64,000 nucleotides of DNA from Pseudomonas lini (GTDB lineage: Bacteria > Pseudomonadota > Gammaproteobacteria > Pseudomonadales > Pseudomonadaceae), in NCBI RefSeq assembly GCF_964063345.1, contig NZ_OZ061318.1, positions 4,898,001 to 4,962,000 on the forward strand, given 5' to 3'. The position numbers and the translations under genes are program-made. The notes beneath the pieces were generated by a model that was not told where the DNA came from, did not search any database, and saw only the letters and a list, made by a program, of their open reading frames with translations. Below, one piece after another: positions 17,632 to 23,190 of this stretch. Position 1 is the first letter of the stretch. Every line of letters starts with the position of its first letter.

Positions 17632-17765
17632 TTGTGGCGAGGGAGCTTGCTCCCCCTCGGCTGCGAAGCAGTCGTAAACCGGTGAATGCGGTGTGTCTGA
17701 AAAACGTGATTGCCGGGTTTGGGGCCGCTTCGCAGCCCAGCGGGAGCAAGCTCCCTCGCCACAGG
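17632..17765. repeat. REPIN, family B (inverted pair)
   Basis: TTGTGGCGAGGGAGCTTGCT and its inverse about 85 bases apart. The inner part holds a second inverted pair (GGCTGCGAAGCAG / CTTCGCAGCCC). This second repeat type is called family B here. Confidence 0.88.
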
Positions 17766-17796
17766 GAGCAATGCTCGGCTCAGTGCTGTCGGTGTG

Positions 17797-18588
17797 TCAG
17801 CTAAATATCTTCTTGAAAAACGCCTGCATGTCCGCCCACGACTTTTCATCCGCGGTCTTGCTGTAACCAATGTCCGGCCCGCCATGGTCGCCATGGCTCA
17901 GGCGATCCGCCTCGGGATTGCTGAACCCATGCTTGGCGCCTTCAAGGGTGACGAACTTGTAGTCGGCTTTGGCCTTGTCCATTTCCGTCTTGAACGCTGC
18001 CACGTTTTCCGCCGTGACCATGCTGTCCAGGGCGCCATGCTCCACCAGGATTTTCGCCTTCACACTGCCCGGCGTCGCTGGCGTATTGGTCACCAGCGCA
18101 CCATGGAAACTCACCACGCCTGCCAGCGGCACGCCTTGACGCGCCGCATCCAGCACCACCTTGCCGCCGAAGCAATAACCGATGGCCGCCAGTTTGTCCG
18201 GATCGGTCTGTGGTTGTTTCTTCAGTAAATCGAGCCCGGCCTGAAACCGTGCACTGGCCGCTGCGCTGTCCTTCAATGCTGCTTGCATGAAGGCCATGGC
18301 GTCCTTGGCGTGTTCGGTGTTCTTGCCGTCGCCAAACATGTCGATCGCCAGCGCGCTGTAACCCAAACCAGCCAGATCACGGGCGCGACGCTTGGCGTAA
18401 TCGTTGAGGCCCCACCACTCATGTACCACCACCACGCCCGGACGCGGGCCTTTGATGGCGTTGTCGTAGGCGTAATAGCCGATCAGCTTGGTGCCATCGG
18501 CACTCTGGTAGGGAATTTCCTGGGTCTGGATGGCGGCCTGGCTGGCCCCGCTCAGAGCCAGTAATACGAGGGCGAGAAACGCGCGCAT
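17797..18588 (-). CDS. Dienelactone hydrolase family protein, secreted
   Basis: 263 residues from MRAFLALVLLALSG; GGAGG lies 8 bases upstream, deciding this ATG. A signal peptide ends near ASQAA (residue 19). The alpha/beta hydrolase core has VVVHEWWGLND near 55, the nucleophile Cys in GYCFGG near 140, Asp in GALDSMV and His in AKHGFSNP. This Cys-Asp-His triad is that of dienelactone hydrolases, but most periplasmic members have no known substrate. The end KTADEKSWADMQAFF is typical of the family. Confidence 0.85.
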   Translation of the reverse strand: MRAFLALVLLALSGASQAAIQTQEIPYQSADGTKLIGYYAYDNAIKGPRPGVVVVHEWWGLNDYAKRRARDLAGLGYSALAIDMFGDGKNTEHAKDAMAFMQAALKDSAAASARFQAGLDLLKKQPQTDPDKLAAIGYCFGGKVVLDAARQGVPLAGVVSFHGALVTNTPATPGSVKAKILVEHGALDSMVTAENVAAFKTEMDKAKADYKFVTLEGAKHGFSNPEADRLSHGDHGGPDIGYSKTADEKSWADMQAFFKKIFS

Positions 18589-18635
18589 GATCAAACCTCC
18601 TTATTAAGAGTTGTCTGAACAGCGTAGTCGATTTG

Positions 18636-18674
18636 ATTCAGCTCAGGTTCAGAGTGCGTTCAGGGGCAGTACAG
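18636..18674 (+). promoter_or_regulatory. PhoP box array upstream of oprH
   Basis: Four hexamers in the same direction with exact 11-bp period: ATTCAG (18636), GTTCAG (18647), GTTCAG (18658) and GTACAG (18669). An inverted CTGAAC lies at 18615. PhoP binds tandem hexamers separated by 5 bases, so this is very likely the PhoP site of the oprH-phoP-phoQ operon; four in register is more than the usual two. Confidence 0.75.
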
Positions 18675-18735
18675 GGAGGGGTGCGTAACCTTGCCCCGTA
18701 CCCAAAAAGCACATAGCGCATGAGGAAACTCCCGA

Positions 18736-19338
18736 ATGACTACTTTTAAAAAACTGTTTCTGGCTTTCACCATGATGGGCGCCAGTATTGCGGCCCACGC
18801 CGATACCACCAATTTCGCCGGGCTGACCTTTGGCCAGACCAGCGACAAGGTTAAAAAATCCAGCGCCCTGAACGACAACCTCAACCACCCGAACGCCGAC
18901 GGCGTGATCGGCAAGGACAACACCTGGGGTGTGCGTCTGGGCCAGCAAGACAGCAAGGGCCGCTACTACGCCACTTACGACAACGTGTCGGGCTCGCACA
19001 ATGGCATTAAACTGCGTCAGGAAAACCTGCTGGGCAGCTACGATCTGTTCTACCCGGTGGGTGGCAGCACCAAATTGTTCGGTGGTGCCACGGCTGGTTT
19101 GACCAAACTGACCCAGGATTCGCCAGGCTTCAGCCGCGACAGCGACATCGGTTACGCCATTGGCGGCCAGGTTGGTGTATTGCAGCAAGTTTCGCAAAAC
19201 ACCTCGGTCGAGCTGGGTTACCGTTACCTGCGCAGCAACGCCAGCACCGAGATGAGCGAGCGCGGCGGCAGCAAACAGGGCTCGCTGGATTTGACCAGCA
19301 GCGCCCAGACTTACCTGTCCGCCAACTACGCTTTCTAA
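18736..19338 (+). CDS. oprH: Outer membrane protein OprH (PhoP/Q- and low Mg2+-inducible)
   Basis: 200 residues, the length of P. aeruginosa OprH, with a signal peptide ending near AHADTT and an 8-strand beta-barrel pattern. Strong resemblance to OprH includes GRYYATYDNVSGS, LRQENLLGSYDLF, GYRYLRSNASTEM and a C-terminal aromatic (NYAF). OprH is a small lysine-rich barrel that binds lipopolysaccharide and helps resist polymyxin and gentamicin when divalent cations are scarce. Start has GAGGAAA upstream. PhoP-type repeats precede it and phoP-phoQ follow. Confidence 0.93.
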   Translation: MTTFKKLFLAFTMMGASIAAHADTTNFAGLTFGQTSDKVKKSSALNDNLNHPNADGVIGKDNTWGVRLGQQDSKGRYYATYDNVSGSHNGIKLRQENLLGSYDLFYPVGGSTKLFGGATAGLTKLTQDSPGFSRDSDIGYAIGGQVGVLQQVSQNTSVELGYRYLRSNASTEMSERGGSKQGSLDLTSSAQTYLSANYAF

Positions 19339-19388
19339 AAAGCGTTTCGTGAGGGTATGCGCCGAGGCCCGTCTGTTAAACGCAATCC

Positions 19389-19480
19389 CTGTGGGAGCGG
19401 GCTTGCCCGCGATGACGGCAGCACATTCACCATTGATGTGTCAGGCAGATCGCTATCGCGGGCAAGCCCGCTCCCACAGG
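19389..19480. repeat. REPIN, family A, inside the oprH-phoP interval
   Basis: Standard inverted pair. It lies within what is an operon in P. aeruginosa, so it may affect read-through or mRNA stability between oprH and phoP. Confidence 0.9.
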
Positions 19481-19513
19481 TTCTGCGGTCGAACTGACTG
19501 GCATTAGTGCACA

Positions 19514-19542
19514 CGCCGGATCAACCCAAGGTTGATCCGGCG
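19514..19542 (+). terminator. 13-bp hairpin between oprH and phoP
   Basis: CGCCGGATCAACC and GGTTGATCCGGCG pair perfectly around a 3-base loop. No T-run follows, so it may act as an attenuator or mRNA-stabilising stem rather than a full terminator. Confidence 0.5.
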
Positions 19543-19622
19543 TCGCCATGTTAGCCATCGAGGTGCGCATGCCTTTGTATGTGTTGCGCCTTTGGAGATG
19601 TTGATTTGCCCAGGAGAGCGTT

Positions 19623-20300
19623 ATGAAATTGCTGGTCGTCGAAGATGAAGCGCTGTTGCGCCATCACCTGCAAACCCGCCTGACGGATAGCGGCCACGTG
19701 GTCGAGTCCGTGGCCAACGCCGAGGAGGCGCTGTACCAGGCCGAGCAGTTCAACCATGACCTGGCGGTGATCGACCTCGGTCTGCCGGGCATGGGCGGGC
19801 TCGACCTGATTCGTCAGCTGCGCTCCCAAGGCAAGACCTTCCCGATCCTGATCCTCACCGCGCGCGGCAACTGGCAAGACAAGGTCGAAGGCCTCGCCGC
19901 CGGTGCCGACGACTACGTGGTCAAGCCGTTCCAGTTCGAAGAGCTGGACGCCCGCCTGAATGCCTTGCTGCGCCGCTCCAGCGGTTTCACCCAGTCGACC
20001 ATCGTCGCCGGTCCCTTGTTGCTGGACCTCAATCGCAAGCAGGCGTCCCTCGATGAGCAGCCGCTGGCGTTGACCGCCTACGAATACCGGATCCTCGAGT
20101 ACCTGATGCGCCATCACCAGCAAGTGGTGGCCAAAGACCGCTTGATGGAGCAGCTCTACCCGGATGACGGCGAGCGCGATCCGAATGTGATCGAAGTGTT
20201 GGTCGGCCGCTTGCGCCGCAAACTCGAAGGCCCGGCCGGCTTCAAGCCGATCGATACCGTGCGTGGCCTCGGCTACCTGTTCAACGAGCGCTGCACTTGA
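19623..20300 (+). CDS. phoP: Response regulator PhoP
   Basis: 225 residues, as in P. aeruginosa PhoP. Receiver domain with EDEALLR, phospho-acceptor Asp in VIDLGLPGMGG near 51 and Lys in DDYVVKPFQ; OmpR-type winged helix ending TVRGLGYLF. It responds to low Mg2+ and cationic peptides through PhoQ and activates oprH and lipid A modification genes. Located 285 bases after oprH; overlaps phoQ by 4 bases. Confidence 0.93.
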   Translation: MKLLVVEDEALLRHHLQTRLTDSGHVVESVANAEEALYQAEQFNHDLAVIDLGLPGMGGLDLIRQLRSQGKTFPILILTARGNWQDKVEGLAAGADDYVVKPFQFEELDARLNALLRRSSGFTQSTIVAGPLLLDLNRKQASLDEQPLALTAYEYRILEYLMRHHQQVVAKDRLMEQLYPDDGERDPNVIEVLVGRLRRKLEGPAGFKPIDTVRGLGYLFNERCT

Positions 20301-21643
20301 TTCGTTCCCTTCGTGTCCGCTTGATGCTCGCCGCCACGATTCTGGCGGTGTTGTTCATGCTGGCGTTGCTGCCAGCGATGCAGGGCGCGTTCAGCCTGGC
20401 GTTGCAGGATTCCATCGAACAACGCCTGGCGTCGGACGTCACCACGCTGATCTCCGCCGCGCGGGTGGATAACAACCGCTTGCAGATGCCGGCGCAGTTG
20501 CCTGATGAGCGTTTCAACCTGACCGACAGCCATTTGCTTGGTTACATCTATGACCGCGAAGCTCATCTGGTCTGGCGCTCGAAAGCCACCCAGGAAGAGA
20601 ACATCAACTACAAGCCGCGTTACGACGGGCGCGGTAATGAGTTCGCGAGAATTCGCGAAGCCAATGGCGAAGAGTTCTTCGTCTATGACGTCGAGGTCAA
20701 ACTGCTGGGCGGCAAAAGTGCGGCGTTCAGCATCGTCGCTTTGCAACCGGTGCGTGAATATGAAGTCACCCTCGAAGGCCTGCGGGAAAATCTTTACCTG
20801 GGTTTCGGCGCAGCCTTGCTGGTGTTGCTCGCCTTGCTGTGGATCGGCCTGACCTGGGGCTTGCAGGCGTTGCGTCGGCTGAGCCAGGAGCTGGACCAGA
20901 TCGAAAGCGGCACCCGGGAAAGCCTCAGCGAACAACACCCGCGTGAACTGCTGCGACTGACCGGCTCGCTTAACCGCTTGTTGCACAGCGAACGCGAACA
21001 GCGCAGCCGTTATCGCGATTCCCTCGACGACCTGGCCCACAGCCTGAAAACCCCGCTGACGGTGTTGCAAGGGTTCAGCGAAGACATGGCGCAAAAGCCG
21101 CAAGAACGCGAGCAGGCCTGGGTGCTGCAAACCCAGATCGAACGCATGAGCCAGCAGATCGGCTATCAGCTGCAACGCGCGAGCCTGCGCAAAAGCGGTC
21201 TGGTACGCCATCAGGTACGCCTGCGCCCGGTGCTGCAAAGCCTCTGCGACACGCTGGGCAAGGTCTATCGCGACAAGCCCGTGCGGGTCACTTTTGATCT
21301 GCCGCAGCAGTGTTACGTGCCGATCGAACAGGGCGCCTTGCTGGAAATGATGGGCAACCTGCTGGAAAACGCCTATCGCCTGTGCCTCGGTGAAGTACGC
21401 ATCAGCGTGCGCGAAAGCCTTAGCGGGATTGAGTTGTGCGTTGAAGATGACGGGCCAGGCGTGCCACCGGACCAGCGTGCGCGGATTCTGCAGCGGGGCG
21501 AGCGGCTGGATCGCCAGCATCCGGGGCAGGGGATCGGGTTGGCGGTGGTCAAGGACATTATTGAAAGCTACAGCGCCAAGCTGACACTGGGGGATTCACC
21601 GATGGGCGGGGCGGCGTTCCGGATTCATTTTCCGGTGGTTTGA
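20297..21643 (+). CDS. phoQ: Sensor histidine kinase PhoQ
   Basis: 448 residues, matching P. aeruginosa PhoQ, with a TTG start that overlaps the phoP stop (TTGA). First membrane segment about 8-30, acidic periplasmic Mg2+-sensing domain to about 165, second segment about 170-190, then HisKA with LAHSLKTPLTVL near 248 and HATPase with MGNLLENAYRLC, EDDGPGVPP and GQGIGLAVV. Its 3' end (last ~60 bases) recurs as a diverged copy at 22968-23031. Confidence 0.93.
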   Translation: MIRSLRVRLMLAATILAVLFMLALLPAMQGAFSLALQDSIEQRLASDVTTLISAARVDNNRLQMPAQLPDERFNLTDSHLLGYIYDREAHLVWRSKATQEENINYKPRYDGRGNEFARIREANGEEFFVYDVEVKLLGGKSAAFSIVALQPVREYEVTLEGLRENLYLGFGAALLVLLALLWIGLTWGLQALRRLSQELDQIESGTRESLSEQHPRELLRLTGSLNRLLHSEREQRSRYRDSLDDLAHSLKTPLTVLQGFSEDMAQKPQEREQAWVLQTQIERMSQQIGYQLQRASLRKSGLVRHQVRLRPVLQSLCDTLGKVYRDKPVRVTFDLPQQCYVPIEQGALLEMMGNLLENAYRLCLGEVRISVRESLSGIELCVEDDGPGVPPDQRARILQRGERLDRQHPGQGIGLAVVKDIIESYSAKLTLGDSPMGGAAFRIHFPVV

Positions 21644-21668
21644 TCCCTTGGATTGATGGTGTTCTTTC

Positions 21669-21772
21669 GGGCCTCATCGCGGGCAAGCCCGCTCCCACAG
21701 TGATCGGTGTCGTTCACAAATCTTTCGGTCAAAGCAGATACCTGTGGGAGCGGGCTTGCCCGCGATGAGGCC
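21669..21772. repeat. REPIN, family A, extended arms
   Basis: Inverted pair beginning GCCTCATCGCGGGCAAGCCC and ending in its inverse, about 50 bases apart, directly after phoQ. Confidence 0.9.
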
Positions 21773-21817
21773 GGTTCAGCCACCACAAGACTCAGTGTCA
21801 GACGGATAAACAAGCAC

Positions 21818-22065
21818 TGTTTAAACGACACTTCCAGATACTCTCCCAGGCTACACATCCTTGCGCCGTTGCCTACGACTACGCCAGAATCCGCCGGCTT
21901 GTGCGCCTAAGGGCCGGGCTCTATCGTTTCCCTGTCGCTGAAAAACAGCGATCGGGTTTGGTAGCCCGGTTTTTGACTTGGCGCAGAGCGCCACCTGAAT
22001 GCAGGCCTTTTTTGGGCTTTTGTCTTTATGGTGGCCATGCGCAGGGCGTCTTCGGGCGCGCCGGT
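21818..22065 (+). ncRNA. C4-antisense-like RNA, copy 1 (constant block plus antisense part)
   Basis: Bases 21818-21956 are nearly identical to the block before the second DUF6124 gene. Then come a hairpin CGCTG/CAGCG (21936-21950), a hairpin CGGG/CCCG presenting the loop TTTGGTAG (21957-21964, start of segment a'), GACTTGG (21975-21981, end of a'), a hairpin GGCGC-AGA-GCGCC, and segment b' GGTGGCCAT (22030-22038) followed by a GCGTC-TTCG-type hairpin. Segments a' and b' are complementary to the downstream target. The a'-b'-target-a-target-b order is that of phage P1/P7 C4 antisense RNA. Processing ends and promoter are not known. Assignment to the C4 family is from topology and memory. Confidence 0.6.
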
Positions 22066-22163
22066 TTTCCAAGTCACCGGTCTACCAACCTTCGTATGGC
22101 CACCACCCCTTCGTTTGGTAGCGAAAGATGATGGCTCCTCTTTTCTGATTTGGAGATTCATCT
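22066..22163 (+). promoter_or_regulatory. Antisense target and Shine-Dalgarno switch of DUF6124 copy 1
   Basis: Target a consists of CCAAGTC (22069-22075) and CTACCAA (22082-22088); target b is ATGGCCACC (22096-22104). All are complementary to the upstream a' and b' segments. TTTGGTAG recurs at 22114-22121 and GATTTGG at 22147-22153 runs into the GGAGA ribosome-binding site (22152-22156). The mRNA can therefore fold target a onto these two, hiding the ribosome-binding site (one G-U pair). Binding of the antisense part to target a would exclude that fold. Confidence 0.6.
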
Positions 22164-22523
22164 ATGTTCAAAGTAACGCCCAACCCACCAGAAACCGACG
22201 ACGTTTCCCCGTACGAATCCCTCGACTCCCAAAAACTCCACGAAGCCGCCGACCGCGCCCTCGATTACTACCTCAAACCGCCCATCCCCAAAGACACCAA
22301 GCGCAAACCCAGCACCATCTACCATGTGGGTGCGAAGGTCGATAACGAAACCCTGCTGGTCAACGCCTGCGAATCCCTGGCGTCAGCGAGCATGATGCTC
22401 ACTGAGTTCGCCGGATTGGTGGACATGCCACATCGCAACATGATGTTGGGGATTCAATCGGTGGTGATGCTCGGCGAGCTGGCGGTGAATCGGGTGCTGG
22501 ATAACCTCGATCCACAAGGCTAG
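22164..22523 (+). CDS. DUF6124 family protein, copy 1
   Basis: 119 residues, soluble, no signal peptide or membrane segment. An acidic N-terminus (PPETDDVSPYESLDSQKLHEAA) leads into a linker rich in Pro and Lys and a helical C-terminal half with CESLASASMMLTEFAGLVD. This family is widespread and often multi-copy in Pseudomonas; no function is known to me. The second copy at 26387 differs only at residue 4 (Val here, Ile there). The start has GGAGA 8 bases upstream, inside a possible RNA switch. Confidence 0.8.
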   Translation: MFKVTPNPPETDDVSPYESLDSQKLHEAADRALDYYLKPPIPKDTKRKPSTIYHVGAKVDNETLLVNACESLASASMMLTEFAGLVDMPHRNMMLGIQSVVMLGELAVNRVLDNLDPQG

Positions 22524-22550
22524 TCAGGATCTATGGCAAAAGGGGCTTGT

Positions 22551-22684
22551 TGTGGCGAGGGAGCTTGCTCCCGCTCGGCTGCGCAGCAGTCGTAAAACCG
22601 GTGCATGCGGTGTGTCTGAAGAAAACGTGATTGCCGGGTTTGGGGCCGCTTCGCAACCCAGCGGGAGCAAGCTCCCTCGCCACA
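22551..22684. repeat. REPIN, family B (duplicated unit, copy 1)
   Basis: TGTGGCGAGGGAGCTTGCTC and its inverse around a GGCTGCGCAGCAG-type inner stem. Nearly identical to 26773-26906, the same element in the second copy of the duplicated unit. Confidence 0.88.
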
Positions 22685-22721
22685 ACAGCTCGGTTAACTG
22701 CAAGTTTTGCGGTGTTCTTTG

Positions 22722-22826
22722 GGGCCACATCGCGGGCAAGCCCGCTCCCACAGGTTTCGACTTCTGACACAAAATTTGTGAACAATACAGCCTCCTGTGG
22801 GAGCGAGCCTGCTCGCGATGGGGCCC
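22722..22826. repeat. REPIN, family A (duplicated unit, copy 1)
   Basis: Inverted pair; the right arm is mutated (GAGCGAGCCTGCTCGCGAT) compared with the intact arm of the second copy at 27016-27045. Confidence 0.85.
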
Positions 22827-22844
22827 GTCAATTCAACGCAAAAA

Positions 22845-22966
22845 TCAGTTCTCCTGAGCCCGGTAGGCCCCGGGCGTCAACCCCGTCCATTTCTTGAACG
22901 CCCGATGAAACGCCGACGGCTCGGATACCCCCAGCTGCTCGGCAATCTGTTGCAACGACAGATCCG
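22845..22966 (-). pseudogene. 3' fragment of an AraC-family regulator gene
   Basis: The last 40 codons of a gene almost identical to the AraC regulator at 27067-28071, ending in the same AYRAQEN and stop. Differences are mostly synonymous (for example GCT CAG GAG against GCG CAA GAG) with a Phe-to-Val change after QLG. Homology stops abruptly at 22967, where sequence from the end of phoQ begins. No start, so not a gene. Confidence 0.85.
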
Positions 22967-22967
22967 C

Positions 22968-23031
22968 GCTGACGCTGGGGGATTCGCCGATGGGCGGGGC
23001 GGCGTTCAGGATTCATTTTCCGGTGGTTTGA
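22968..23031 (+). pseudogene. 3' fragment of phoQ
   Basis: About 60 bases match the very end of phoQ (21580-21643), in the same frame and with the same stop: LTLGDSPMGGAAFRIHFPVV. The three differences (ACA/ACG, TCA/TCG, CGG/AGG) are all synonymous, so this looks like part of a formerly working phoQ allele. It abuts the araC fragment with no spacer. Confidence 0.85.
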
Positions 23032-23086
23032 GGGTTCCCGCGAAGGCACCTACTTCGCCGACCGCTCGTCTTAAAGCTGTGTGTAC

Positions 23087-23102
23087 CTGTCAGATCTGAC
23101 AG
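23087..23102. promoter_or_regulatory. 16-bp perfect palindrome upstream of the Ig-like protein gene
   Basis: CTGTCAGATCTGACAG, 88 bases before the start of the large downstream gene. The position and symmetry suggest an operator for a dimeric repressor or activator; the regulator is unknown. Confidence 0.5.
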
Positions 23103-23190
23103 TAGGCAAACCCGCTTGCCGACTATCTAATCGACCCTATCGGTGCCGCCCATTCAGACCGCCAGGCGCCTCTATGGAAGGTACGCATTC

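Noticed and set aside
17582..17749. An N-terminal extension of the phosphopantetheinyl transferase
   Set aside because: The extra codons only translate a REP element.
22028..22345. A 105-residue plus-strand frame overlapping DUF6124 copy 1 as a full gene
   Set aside because: It overlaps most of the start of the DUF6124 gene in another frame, and its counterpart in copy 2 stops after 30 codons; kept only as a possible leader peptide.
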